From CBDDFV01 sp965227335 (GTDB lineage Bacteria; Planctomycetota; Phycisphaerae; Phycisphaerales; SM1A02), in assembly GCA_965227335.1 (NCBI GenBank), contig CBDDFV010000006.1, positions 62,001 to 126,000 on the forward strand: DNA of 64,000 bases, written 5' to 3'. The position numbers and the translations under genes were made by a program. Shown here one piece after another: positions 8,043 through 16,829 of the stretch. Numbering within the stretch: position 1 is the stretch's first letter; every line of letters starts with the position of its first letter. The notes under the pieces were generated by a model, which did not search any database, had not been told where the DNA came from, and saw nothing but the letters and a program-made list of their open reading frames with translations.

Positions 8043-10602
8043 GACCCTTGGTCAACGCGCGGGCGAGTTGTTCGTGCGCGGCGTCGACATCCCGGTCGAG
8101 GAGCGCGAGGCATGGCTCGACGCCGAATGCGGCGAGGATGCGCCGCTTCGGGCTCGTGTCGCGACGCTGCTTCGCGCTGACGACTCGATGAGCACGTGGA
8201 CGCCGCTCGTCGAAATCCCGCGCACGCTGGCCCCCGGCGACATGATCAGCGACCGCTACCGCATCAGCGGAACGCTGGGCGAGGGCGGGTTCGGCGTGGT
8301 GTTCGCGGCGGAGCAGCTGAGTCCGGTGCGCCGGCAGGTGGCGATCAAACTGATCAAGCCGGGCATGGACTCCCACGCCGTCATCCAGCGGTTCGAAGTC
8401 GAGCGGCAGGCTCTCGCCCGTCTCGACCATCCGGGCGTCGCCCGAATCTACGACGGCGGCGTCGCACGGGACGGCCGACCGTTCTTCGTGATGGAGTTTG
8501 TCGACGGCCGCTCGATCACCGACCACTGCACCGCCCATCGCCTTCCCCTGCACTCACGCCTGAGACTCTTCGTGGACGTCTGCGACGCCGTCCAGCATGC
8601 CCACGCCAACGGCGTCATGCACCGGGATCTCAAACCAAGCAACATCATTGTCGCGGCGGACGACGAGACGGGCCGCGGGACGCCGAAGATCATTGACTTC
8701 GGGATCGCGAAGGCCCTCGGTGATCCGCTCACCGACGCCTCCGTGGTCACCCGCGACGGCGGATTCGTGGGGACGCCGGCGTACATGAGTCCGGAGCAGG
8801 CGACCGGGCGCGGCGTGGACATTCGCAGCGACGTCTACTCGCTCGGCGTCGTGCTCTATGAGTTGCTCACGGGCGTGACGCCGCTCGACGCCGAACGTCT
8901 GAAGTCCGCTTCGGTGGCGGAAGTTCAGCGGCTCATCAAGGATGTCGATCCCGCCCGACCGAGCGTACGAGTCGCATCGGACGAGGCGAGCCAGATCTCG
9001 GCCGAGACCTGGACGACGCGCCGGTTGCTCGAAAGCGCACTGCGGCGCGATCTCGACTGGGTGATCATGAAGTGTCTCGAGAAGGACGCGGACCGCCGGT
9101 ACGGCACGGTGGCGGAGGTCGGGCGCGAGATCCGGCGATTCCTGAACCGCGAGCCGCTGCAGGCGGGTCCGCCGTCGGTGCGGTACCGGGCGGCCAAGTT
9201 CGTGCGCAAGCACCGGACCGCGGTGGCGACGGGATCGATCGTGGCCGCCGCGCTGGTGGGGGCGACGGTGTTCTCGGGTCTTGCGGCGGCCAGTGAAGCG
9301 CGGCAGCGGGTTCGGGCGGAGAACGAGCAGCAGGTTGCGCAGGCGATCAACGACTTCCTGCACGACTTCCTGACCGCGTCCCTCCCGTCGAGCCAAGGCC
9401 CGGAGGTCACGGTGCGGGAGGCGCTGGATGCGGCGTCGTCGCAACTCGCGGCCAACGACGACCTCGCCGCGCGACCCCTCGTCACCGCGGGCATCCATCG
9501 GACGTTGGGCGTGTCGTACCGCGCCGCGAGCGTGCCGGACGCCGCGGAGCCGCACCTGGAAGCGGCCGTCGCGCTGCGGCTTGAGCACCTCGGCCCCGAA
9601 ACACGGGAGACGATTCAGTCGATCAGCGACCTGGCGTCGTTGCGTCAGAATCAGGGCGTGCTGGATGAAGCGGCGTCAGGCTTCCGCGAGGCGTTCGCGC
9701 TGGCGAAGACGCATCTGGGCGCCGACGACCCGTTGACGCTGATGACCCAGGCGAATCTCGGCTTTCTCCTGGCGGTGGCGGGCGAGATGGACGAAGGGCG
9801 GTTGCTGATGGAGTCCGTTCGCCCGGGCCTCGAGCGGCTGCTCGGCCCGGACCACCGCGACACGATGTCGAATCAGGACAACCTCGCGCGGCTCTACAGC
9901 GCACTCGGTGAATTCGACAAGGCGGAAGCCCTGCACCGGGCGACGCTCGCCTCGCGCGAACGTGTGCTCGGGCCCGAGTCAACGGGCGTGATCCTGTCGC
10001 TGAACAACCTGGCGACGGTGTTCATGTCGGTCGGCGACTGGGAGCGGGCGGCGGACCTGCTTGGACAGGCGTCGTCACGCACGACCGCCGTGTACGGACC
10101 GGACCACGATGAGACGCTGGTCATTCGCGACAACTACGGCGCCGCGCTGCGATCGATCGGCCGGTTCGACGAGGCGATCGAGATTCACCGCGACGTGTCG
10201 GCCCGGATGGAAGCGAAGCATGGGCTGGCGTACTTCAGCACCTTACTTTCGCTGAACAACCTCGCCATGGATTACGTTCAGGCGGGCGACTTCGAGGAAG
10301 CGGAGCCGATCCTGCGAACAGTCGCGGAGACGATGCCCGAGATCATGCCGCCGAACCACTGGGCCCTGGGCCACGCCCGGAGTCAGTGGGGACGGGCGTT
10401 GACGAATGTCGGCGACCTGGACCAGGCCGAGGCGACGCTGCTCGAGGCGCACGCGTTTCTGGCCGAGGTCGTCGGCCCGACCCACCAGCGGACGATGATG
10501 GCCCGCGCGGGGCTCGCGGAACTGTACGACCGGCGGCACGACCATGATCCCGACGCCGGTCACGACGCGACGGCGGAGGCGTGGCGGGCTCCCCCGGAGT
10601 AG
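8035..10602 (+). CDS. Transmembrane Ser/Thr kinase with TPR ectodomain
   Basis: 855 residues. The kinase domain spans about residues 75-375 and all key parts are present: glycine loop LGEGGFGVV (81-89), VAIK lysine (105), HRDLKPSN (196-203), DFG (221-223) and GTPAYMSPE (246-254). A basic juxtamembrane stretch and one hydrophobic segment (about 396-418) follow. Residues 480-840 are tandem TPRs of the type with paired LGPDHxxT and LNNLA phrases. The N-terminal 70 residues carry a short helical motif seen also in the kinases at 13425, 31100 and 37659 (DAxxGxDxxLRxxV-like). The gene overlaps the sigma factor gene by 8 nt. It should read a signal through the TPRs and act on, or with, that sigma factor. 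Confidence 0.93.
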   Translation: MGETLGQRAGELFVRGVDIPVEEREAWLDAECGEDAPLRARVATLLRADDSMSTWTPLVEIPRTLAPGDMISDRYRISGTLGEGGFGVVFAAEQLSPVRRQVAIKLIKPGMDSHAVIQRFEVERQALARLDHPGVARIYDGGVARDGRPFFVMEFVDGRSITDHCTAHRLPLHSRLRLFVDVCDAVQHAHANGVMHRDLKPSNIIVAADDETGRGTPKIIDFGIAKALGDPLTDASVVTRDGGFVGTPAYMSPEQATGRGVDIRSDVYSLGVVLYELLTGVTPLDAERLKSASVAEVQRLIKDVDPARPSVRVASDEASQISAETWTTRRLLESALRRDLDWVIMKCLEKDADRRYGTVAEVGREIRRFLNREPLQAGPPSVRYRAAKFVRKHRTAVATGSIVAAALVGATVFSGLAAASEARQRVRAENEQQVAQAINDFLHDFLTASLPSSQGPEVTVREALDAASSQLAANDDLAARPLVTAGIHRTLGVSYRAASVPDAAEPHLEAAVALRLEHLGPETRETIQSISDLASLRQNQGVLDEAASGFREAFALAKTHLGADDPLTLMTQANLGFLLAVAGEMDEGRLLMESVRPGLERLLGPDHRDTMSNQDNLARLYSALGEFDKAEALHRATLASRERVLGPESTGVILSLNNLATVFMSVGDWERAADLLGQASSRTTAVYGPDHDETLVIRDNYGAALRSIGRFDEAIEIHRDVSARMEAKHGLAYFSTLLSLNNLAMDYVQAGDFEEAEPILRTVAETMPEIMPPNHWALGHARSQWGRALTNVGDLDQAEATLLEAHAFLAEVVGPTHQRTMMARAGLAELYDRRHDHDPDAGHDATAEAWRAPPE

Positions 10603-10629
10603 CCCGATGCGCTCCCGCCGCCCGGGCGT

Positions 10630-10887
10630 CTACATCGTCGCGAAGACGCGGATCAGAACGCTGATGGTCAGCGCCGCCGCGAACATGCCGACGATGAGCG
10701 GGACTTTCCACCCGAGGTCGGATCGGCTGCGGGCGCCGCAATGGATGCAGCTGGGCGCATTGATGGGGGTGACGTCGCCGCACCCGCGGCAGATCCGACG
10801 CGCGGCGGTCATATCGCGTCCACAGTCAGGGCAGCGGCGATCGTCAGATGCGGCGTCTCGCCGGCAGAAGGGGCAGGACCGCGACAT
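10630..10887 (-). CDS. Small zinc-ribbon membrane protein
   Basis: 85 residues. Three CxxC-type pairs line up as paired zinc-binding knuckles: CPFC with CPDC, CRGC, then CIHC. A single hydrophobic segment follows near the C-terminus (GWKVPLIVGMFAAALTISVL). ATG 10887 shares its A with the TGA stop of the upstream PH-like gene (TGATG), so I prefer it to the GTG one codon earlier. The two proteins are almost certainly made in step and may form a small membrane complex. Zinc ribbons of this type bind protein or nucleic acid; no specific partner can be named. Confidence 0.75.
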   Translation of the reverse strand: MSRSCPFCRRDAASDDRRCPDCGRDMTAARRICRGCGDVTPINAPSCIHCGARSRSDLGWKVPLIVGMFAAALTISVLIRVFATM

Positions 10888-11348
10888 CACGCGGCCGCCT
10901 GCGCCGGGAGGGTCGCCGCGACGCTCTGAAGTTCGTCCACGATGGCGATCGACTCGGTGCGGTTGGCTCCCCTGTACGGCGAACGGTGGAACTTCGCCAC
11001 GAACCGCTGCTGCTCCTGCTGGAGGTTGAGGTGCACGAAGATCGGACTTCGCCGCGTCTTGATCCTCGAGATTCGATCCAGGTCAAACTCGATCATCTCC
11101 TTCGCCTCGGGCTTGAAGGGCCCGGATACACGCAGGACGAGGAGACGGCGATCCGTCAGTGCAACCAGGTAGTTCCGAGTGAGCAGCAGGACCGCGATCA
11201 GTCCGGGGAGCACGGCGATCAGCACCAGCAGGATGATGACCGCAATCGGCGGCTGTTTGACCCCAAAGGCGAGGTGTCGGACTTCCTCACCGGGAAGCAG
11301 GTGCGGTTGAAGGGCGTGCTTGAGTTCGTCATGCGTCATCTTCGCCAT
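10887..11348 (-). CDS. Membrane protein with a bacterial PH-like domain
   Basis: 153 residues. A short N-terminal helix with LPGEEVRHLAFG precedes a hydrophobic segment at about residues 37-58, then a domain with LVALTDRRLLVLRV and IEFDLDRISRI. That pattern is typical of bacterial PH-like (PH_2/bPH_2 type) domains. ATG 11348 is preceded by GGAGATCG at good spacing; a longer upstream frame exists but lacks protein-like sequence. The gene overlaps the zinc-ribbon gene by one base. The role is probably in the membrane or at lipid/protein surfaces; nothing more specific is visible. Confidence 0.7.
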   Translation of the reverse strand: MAKMTHDELKHALQPHLLPGEEVRHLAFGVKQPPIAVIILLVLIAVLPGLIAVLLLTRNYLVALTDRRLLVLRVSGPFKPEAKEMIEFDLDRISRIKTRRSPIFVHLNLQQEQQRFVAKFHRSPYRGANRTESIAIVDELQSVAATLPAQAAA

Positions 11349-11658
11349 GGCGCGATCTCCGTGTGTCTCGTGTGCTTCGGCGTCCCCTGACGACAGATCA
11401 GGCGGCCGGTACGGAAGAAACGGCGGAGTCGCGTCGAACCGGCGGCGTTTGTGCAGGTTCCTGCCCGGCCCGCGGCGGCGGCGGAACTTGATGTCGGACT
11501 TCGGCGCCGGTCGACGGTGTTTTCGCCGTTGTCTTCCGGGATCCGCCACGGGGGCGGGCCTGCTTGCCGGCGGACGGGGCCCGACCGAGGAGATCGGAAG
11601 GGACGACGCCGGCGAGCGTGACGCTTTGTCGCTGAGATCAAGAGCAGGAGTTCCGAGC
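11349..11658. other. Divergent intergenic region, no gene seen
   Basis: 310 bp between the leftward PH-like gene and the rightward cysteine-rich dockerin gene. It should hold both promoters. I see no convincing -35/-10 pair, RNA or repeat. An AGGAG ribosome site at 11646-11650 belongs to the dockerin gene. Confidence 0.5.
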
Positions 11659-13332
11659 ATGTCTGTCAGACGCTGCAAGACCGCGGCTTCGATCGCGGCC
11701 ACCTTCGCCCTCACCGGGGGCGGAACGGCTTTCGCGGGGGAGTATTTTCTCTGGGCTTCCGACATTGAGGCGAGCAGCACCAACTGCTGGATCGACGAGA
11801 GTTTCGCCGAGGGCAACCCCGGCTGCGCGCCGTGTCCGTGCAACGATGGCGATTACAGCGTTTCCGAATCCGGGGGATGCTGGTTGAACGTCCTCGATCT
11901 GCAGAACTTCAACCCGCCGGCGGGTGAGCAGATCATCGGCCTTCGGATGAACGTGATGTGCCGTTACGACAACAGCGTGACGGGTCAGGTCCGGATGCGG
12001 GTCCGGTTGAACGGCCAGGATCTGGCCATCCGCGACTCGCCCTCGTTCACGAGCAATCTCCAATGTCAGCTTCGCATGGGCGACGCGGGCGACATCTTCA
12101 ACGTCAAGTCGAGTTGGAGCGTCGCGGACATCAACAACCTTCAGATCGGGGTCCGGCGGATCAACACGCCGGGGGAGACGCTTCGGGTGAAGGGCCTTCG
12201 AGTCCGGGTGATTACGGCGGCGGGCCCGCCGATCACCGGGGCGTGCTGCCTGCCGAACGGCTCCTGCATCGGCAATCAAACCGCGTCGCAGTGCGCCGGT
12301 CAGGGCGGCGTCTACCAGGGCGACGGCACGTCATGCAACGGCGTTTCCTGTCCCGGCTCCTGCGATGGCGCCGCGGGGAACTGCTGTCAGCCCAACGGCA
12401 CGCCAGGCTGCAACAACACCGCATGCTGCGAAGCGGTCTGCGCTGCGGATCCGTTCTGCTGTGAGGTCGAGTGGGACGACCTCTGCGTCGAGGAGGCCGA
12501 GGCGACCCCCGTGTGCAACTGCGCTCCGCCGCCCCCCGGTTGTCCGGGAGCCGGCGACTGCTGTCAGCCCAACGGAACGCCCGGGTGCAGCAACACCGCA
12601 TGCTGCGAAGCGGTCTGCGACCTCGATCCGTTCTGCTGTGAGACAGAATGGGATGACATCTGCGTGCAGAGCACCGACGGCATCGCCGCGTGCAACTGCG
12701 CCCCGCCGCCCCCCGGTTGTCCGGGAGCCGGCGACTGCTGTCAGCCCAACGGAACGCCCGGGTGCAGCAACACCGCATGCTGCGAAGCGGTCTGCGCTGC
12801 GGATCCGTTCTGCTGTGAGGTCGAGTGGGACAGCATCTGCGCCGACGCGGCGGCGGACCTCCCGGCGTGCGGCTGCGCGGCGGAACCGAGCTGTCCCGGC
12901 GGCGGCGACTGCTGCGAGGCCAATGGCACGCCCGGCTGCAACGACGCCGCCTGCTGCGAGTCCGTCTGCGCGAGCGACCCGTTCTGCTGCGAAGTCGAGT
13001 GGGATCTCACCTGCGCTGACGCCGCCGCCGACAGCGCAGCGTGCAACTGTGTCCCGCTGCAGGCGTGCTGCCTGCCCAGCGTCGAGTGCATCATGCTCTC
13101 CGCGGCCGACTGCGCGGCGGCGGGCGGATCGCCACAGGGCGACGGCAGCACGTGCGCGGGGATCTCGTGCGCCGGACTGGCGGACCTCGACGGCGACGGC
13201 GAGGTCGGCGCCGCGGACCTCGCGCTCCTGTTGGGTCAATGGGGACCATGCAACGGCTGCCCGGCCGATCTGACGGGCGACGGCGCGGTGCAGGGCGACG
13301 ATCTGGCCCAGCTCCTCGCCTCCTGGGGGTGA
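11659..13332 (+). CDS. Secreted cysteine-rich repeat protein with dockerin-type C-terminus
   Basis: 557 residues. The signal peptide ends near TAFA (residue 26). An N-terminal domain of about 170 residues has several cysteines. A PACC-type module follows (GACCLPNGSC), then four cysteine-rich repeats of about 50 residues from roughly residue 238 to 460. Each contains CCQPNGTPGC or a variant, CCEAVC, DPFCCE, WD and a final CNC-like pair. A second PACC module and two dockerin-type repeats (DLDGDGEVGAADLALLLGQW, DLTGDGAVQGDDLAQLL) close the protein at residues 505-557. ATG 11659 follows AGGAG at 8 nt. Repeats 2 and 3 are almost identical in DNA. The cysteine repeat probably forms disulfide-rich binding domains. 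The dockerin part is expected to bind calcium and mediate surface attachment. Confidence 0.88.
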   Translation: MSVRRCKTAASIAATFALTGGGTAFAGEYFLWASDIEASSTNCWIDESFAEGNPGCAPCPCNDGDYSVSESGGCWLNVLDLQNFNPPAGEQIIGLRMNVMCRYDNSVTGQVRMRVRLNGQDLAIRDSPSFTSNLQCQLRMGDAGDIFNVKSSWSVADINNLQIGVRRINTPGETLRVKGLRVRVITAAGPPITGACCLPNGSCIGNQTASQCAGQGGVYQGDGTSCNGVSCPGSCDGAAGNCCQPNGTPGCNNTACCEAVCAADPFCCEVEWDDLCVEEAEATPVCNCAPPPPGCPGAGDCCQPNGTPGCSNTACCEAVCDLDPFCCETEWDDICVQSTDGIAACNCAPPPPGCPGAGDCCQPNGTPGCSNTACCEAVCAADPFCCEVEWDSICADAAADLPACGCAAEPSCPGGGDCCEANGTPGCNDAACCESVCASDPFCCEVEWDLTCADAAADSAACNCVPLQACCLPSVECIMLSAADCAAAGGSPQGDGSTCAGISCAGLADLDGDGEVGAADLALLLGQWGPCNGCPADLTGDGAVQGDDLAQLLASWG

Positions 13333-13376
13333 TCGCCCGGATCCGGTGACGCCTCGGCGACCGACCGCCATGACCA

Positions 13377-13409
13377 CGCCGCCCGGTCCGCTCGGATCGG
13401 GCGGCGTTT
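13377..13409. terminator. Strong bidirectional terminator
   Basis: A 13-bp stem begins CGCCGCCCG at 13377 and closes with CGGGCGGCG at 13398-13406, with inner pairs GGTCC/GGATC and loop GCTC, followed by TTT. It lies between the convergent ends of the cysteine-rich dockerin gene and the kinase gene. Confidence 0.75.
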
Positions 13410-13424
13410 CTCGTGGCGTGCGGG

Positions 13425-16163
13425 TCAGGATGGCGGCGCGGGCTGGATCGCCTGCCCAATACGGACGCGCCATTCCGCGGCCGCCTCGGCGTGTCCGGCG
13501 GCGGGATCGGCGGCGGCAAGCTGGTCCAGGATCGCGACGAGCGTCCGCGCCGCCGCGCGGGTGAGCCCATGGCCCCAGCCGAGCACGGGGATCGCGTTCT
13601 CGGCCGCAGCCCGCGAAAGCGGCAGCGCACGGGCGGGCTGACCAGTTTCGAGGAGCATGTCGGCGATGTTGTGTCGGCTGAGGATGACGCCGAAGTCGCG
13701 GTCGCTGAGCGTCTGCAGCCGTATGGCGAGCGCCTGCTCGGAAACGTCGATGGCCTTGGCGAGATCCTGGGGATCGCCGGTTCGACTGAGCGCGTCGCCG
13801 ATATTGCTCAGCGCGGCGGCGATGCGAAGCCGGCTGCCCGGACGTCGACGCCACCGCTCGATCGCCTGCTCGTACATCTCAACCGCTTCCTTGTACTTGC
13901 CGGCGGTGTGCAGGACGCTGGCGGTGTTCGCGATCGCCTGGATCGTGAACTGGTGGTTCTCGCCAAGCTGGGCGCGATACCCTTCGTACGCCAGGCGCTG
14001 GTGATGCTCGGCCAGTTCAAGCTTGTTCATGTAGTCGTAGAGGACGCCGAGGCTGGCGTGCGAGGACAGCGTCCGCTGATGGTCGTCGCCGTGAACGCGC
14101 TGGCGACGCTCGAGACATTCCTCCATGACCGCCTGAGCCGCCTCGAACTGGTTCAGGTCCATGTAGCGCCACCCGAGGTTGTGCATCCAGACGAGGACAT
14201 CCTCGTCGTCGGCGCCGAGGGCGGCCCGACCCTTTTCGTATGCTTCGCGTCCGACCGTCATCGCTTCGTCGAAACGGCTGAGCTCCTGCAGGATCATGCT
14301 CCGGCGGCTCAGCATGATCGAGTAGTCACGGGCGTCGTCGTAGCCGTTGGAATCGAACATCTCCAGCTCGCGATCGGTCAGGGCGAGCGCTTCCTCCGCC
14401 CGGCCGAGGTCGTTCAGAATGAGCGACTTGTTGCCGAGCGCGTGGAGCGTGTCGCGATGATCAGAGCCGAGATGCTCGGTGCGCAGAACAAGCGACCGCT
14501 CCTGCGCCTCAAGCGCCCGTTCGGACAGACCGAGACGCCGGCAGATGTCGGCGAGTTCGTGGTACAGCCGCGCCTGAAGGAGCGGGTCCTCGGCGAAGAC
14601 CTCCTCGATCGCGACCTCGGTCCGCCAGAAGACGCTGGTGTCCAGCAGCGAGACCGTCAGTCCGGTGGTGTCGACGCCGTCGAGGAGCTCCGCTGCGCTC
14701 AGATCGGTCTCGCCCGACTCGGACAGACGCTCATTGAGCGCGGCGAGCAACTGGTCGTAGAGGTCTTCGCCCACCGCCCCGGGGTTGATGTCACGGAACA
14801 TCGACGCCTGGAACTGCGTTACGCGGTTCACCTGTTCTTCGCGGCGGGCCAGTTCAGCGTTCGCCGCGGCCTCGCGGAGAGAGCTCCGGGCCGCGAAACC
14901 GCCGCCGATTCCGATCGCCAGGATGATCGCCCCGGCGGCGGCGAGCGGCGTGCGATTCCGGCGTGCGTATTTCCGGAGTCGGTACGCAGCGGATGGCGGT
15001 CCGGCCACCACGGGTTCGTGATTGAGGAAGCGCCGGACATCATCCATGAGGGCGCCGGCGGTGTCGTAGCGTCGGCCGCGCTCCTTCTCGAGGCACTTCA
15101 TGACGATCCAGTCGAGGTCGGAGCGAAGATCTCGAGCGAGGGCGCGAACGTCAGTCTGGTGCCGCTCAGCGATGCTGGTGGATTCAGGTCCCAGGCCGAG
15201 CAGTCGGGTGCTCGGTTTTGGCGGCGTCTCTTCACGAATGACACGCTGGAACTCCGCGAGGCCGACGGCCCGGAGGTCGCCGAGATCGAAAGGGAGGCCG
15301 CCGCTGAGGAGCTGATAGAGAATGACGCCGAGCGAGTAGATATCCGAGCGAGTGTCGATGTCGACGCCGCGCCCGTCGGCCTGCTCCGGGCTCATGTAGG
15401 CGGGCGTGCCGATGACCTGTCCCTGATCGGTCTGGATCGTCTTCTCACTGATTCTCTCGTGGATCGCCTTGGCGACGCCGAAGTCGATGACCTTGACGAC
15501 GGGCGCGTCGTCCTGCACGGTGACGAGCACGTTGGACGGCTTGAGGTCGCGATGGATCACGCCTTTCTGGTGGGCGTGTTGCACCGCGGCGCAGGTCTGG
15601 AGAAAGAGATCGAGTCGTTCACGATTCGGCAGCCGGGCCTGATCGCAGAACTCGATGATGGGCGCGCCGTCGACGTACTCCATGACGAAGTAGGGCCGCC
15701 CTTCGTTGATGGCGCCCGCGTCCAGCACTCTGGCGAGGTTGGGATGGTCCATCATCGCAAGGGCCTGGCGTTCCGCATCGAAACGTCGCAGCACGGCTTC
15801 CGAATCCATGCCTGGCTTGAGGACCTTGACCGCCACGAGGCGCCGCACCGGAGTTTCCTGTTGCGCGAGGAACACGATCCCGAACCCGCCCTCGCCGAGG
15901 CGGCTCAGCAGTCGATACCGTTCATCCACGACATCGCCGATCTTCAGGCCGAACTGTCGCAGCGCGCCGATACGGAAGGTGACGTCTTCCTGATCCGCGG
16001 CCAGCAACGCGAGCACGCGGGCCCGCAGGGCCGGATCATCGCCGCACGCATCAACGAGCCACTGGTCGCGTTCGGCCTCCGGCTGTTCAAGACATCGTGC
16101 AAACAACCCCTGCACGTGATCGAACCCGTGGTCCGCCGTCGACTTCCCGCCCTGATCGGTCAT
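13425..16163 (-). CDS. Transmembrane Ser/Thr kinase with TPR ectodomain
   Basis: 912 residues. The kinase domain at about 80-385 has glycine loop LGEGGFGIV (89-97), the VAVK lysine (113), HRDLKPSN (204-211), DFG (227-229) and GTPAYMSPE. The phrase SDLDWIVMKCLEKERGRRY closes the kinase domain. A hydrophobic segment lies at about 406-425 and TPRs fill residues 530-890. The N-terminal 60 residues share the helical motif of the other kinases (QPEAERDQWLVDACGDD). Unlike the kinases at 8035, 31100 and 35187, no sigma factor gene lies directly upstream; the next 666 bp hold no gene. It may serve a distant sigma factor or have a separate role. Confidence 0.93.
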   Translation of the reverse strand: MTDQGGKSTADHGFDHVQGLFARCLEQPEAERDQWLVDACGDDPALRARVLALLAADQEDVTFRIGALRQFGLKIGDVVDERYRLLSRLGEGGFGIVFLAQQETPVRRLVAVKVLKPGMDSEAVLRRFDAERQALAMMDHPNLARVLDAGAINEGRPYFVMEYVDGAPIIEFCDQARLPNRERLDLFLQTCAAVQHAHQKGVIHRDLKPSNVLVTVQDDAPVVKVIDFGVAKAIHERISEKTIQTDQGQVIGTPAYMSPEQADGRGVDIDTRSDIYSLGVILYQLLSGGLPFDLGDLRAVGLAEFQRVIREETPPKPSTRLLGLGPESTSIAERHQTDVRALARDLRSDLDWIVMKCLEKERGRRYDTAGALMDDVRRFLNHEPVVAGPPSAAYRLRKYARRNRTPLAAAGAIILAIGIGGGFAARSSLREAAANAELARREEQVNRVTQFQASMFRDINPGAVGEDLYDQLLAALNERLSESGETDLSAAELLDGVDTTGLTVSLLDTSVFWRTEVAIEEVFAEDPLLQARLYHELADICRRLGLSERALEAQERSLVLRTEHLGSDHRDTLHALGNKSLILNDLGRAEEALALTDRELEMFDSNGYDDARDYSIMLSRRSMILQELSRFDEAMTVGREAYEKGRAALGADDEDVLVWMHNLGWRYMDLNQFEAAQAVMEECLERRQRVHGDDHQRTLSSHASLGVLYDYMNKLELAEHHQRLAYEGYRAQLGENHQFTIQAIANTASVLHTAGKYKEAVEMYEQAIERWRRRPGSRLRIAAALSNIGDALSRTGDPQDLAKAIDVSEQALAIRLQTLSDRDFGVILSRHNIADMLLETGQPARALPLSRAAAENAIPVLGWGHGLTRAAARTLVAILDQLAAADPAAGHAEAAAEWRVRIGQAIQPAPPS

Positions 16164-16420
16164 TCGTCTTCCCCATGCGCCGGGACGGCGCGGCGAAACT
16201 CGCCCCTTCTTGCGTCCTCAGATGTCAGACCAAAGGCCGCTGGGTGTCAAGGTCGACCTGTTCCGACGGGACCGTTCGGCCGCTCGAACCAGAAACCGAT
16301 CGGCGGCCGCCGAGCGTGCCCCCCCGCTGTCGGCGGACTCCGAGAACAGGGAACTGCTGTCGCACCGGCCCCGCCGCGACATCATTGGGCGCCGCGGCGT
16401 CTTGTACCGTACCGCGCGGA

Positions 16421-16545
16421 CCACATCCCGGGCACCCTATGCGTTCCAGATGGTCCGTCGGCGGCCCATGGGCGGCCGCCCGCGGTGCTGCACTTCTGCC
16501 TGTCCGTCATTGAGTTGCAGGCCGGCTGAGCTGGGAGCCGGACGC
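16421..16545 (-). repeat. Solo copy of an insertion-sequence end region
   Basis: This stretch matches 35043-35166 along about 120 bp with scattered differences. Shared blocks include ACCACATCC, GGGCAC, CGTTCCA, GCGGCCCATGG, GCCTGTCC and GGTCGGCTGAG or GGCCGGCTGAG. At 35043 the block directly precedes a transposase fragment; here no transposase follows. It is best read as a leftover end of the same element family. Confidence 0.5.
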
Positions 16546-16773
16546 CTTCTCATTGGAGCGCAGACCGCCCCGCGTCCCGCGCTACTTCCGACATCCGATG
16601 CCTCCCCGTCGAGGTCGGACGGCTCAATCGACTCAAGTGCTCTGAGCCGGCGGCGGGGCGGAGTGCAGGAACGACGCGACGTGCAACCGCGGCCGGCAGC
16701 ACTCGAGCCGCGGGCGCCTGCCGCTGATCCGGGTACGGCCAATACCGACCGAACGGGAGATGCTGCGATGAGC

Positions 16774-16794
16774 GCCGCGGCAGAAGACCGCGGC
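16774..16794. terminator. Possible terminator of the dockerin operon
   Basis: GCCGCGG pairs with CCGCGGC around a 7-nt loop, 36 bp beyond the last gene of the leftward four-gene operon. No T-run follows. Confidence 0.35.
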
Positions 16795-16829
16795 GGGCGG
16801 CACAGTCCTCTCTGAATCGGGCGGGCGTC

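Larger units (their letters stand above)
16164..16829. other. Gene-free stretch with an IS-end-like relic
   Basis: 666 bp with no credible gene on either strand; open frames here lack protein-like composition. It contains the repeat at 16421-16545 and a hairpin at 16774-16794. The promoter of the leftward kinase gene should lie near 16170-16300, but none could be assigned. Confidence 0.5.

Noticed and set aside
13413..16529. 1038-codon plus-strand frame
   Set aside because: Exact antisense of a complete kinase gene with all catalytic motifs.
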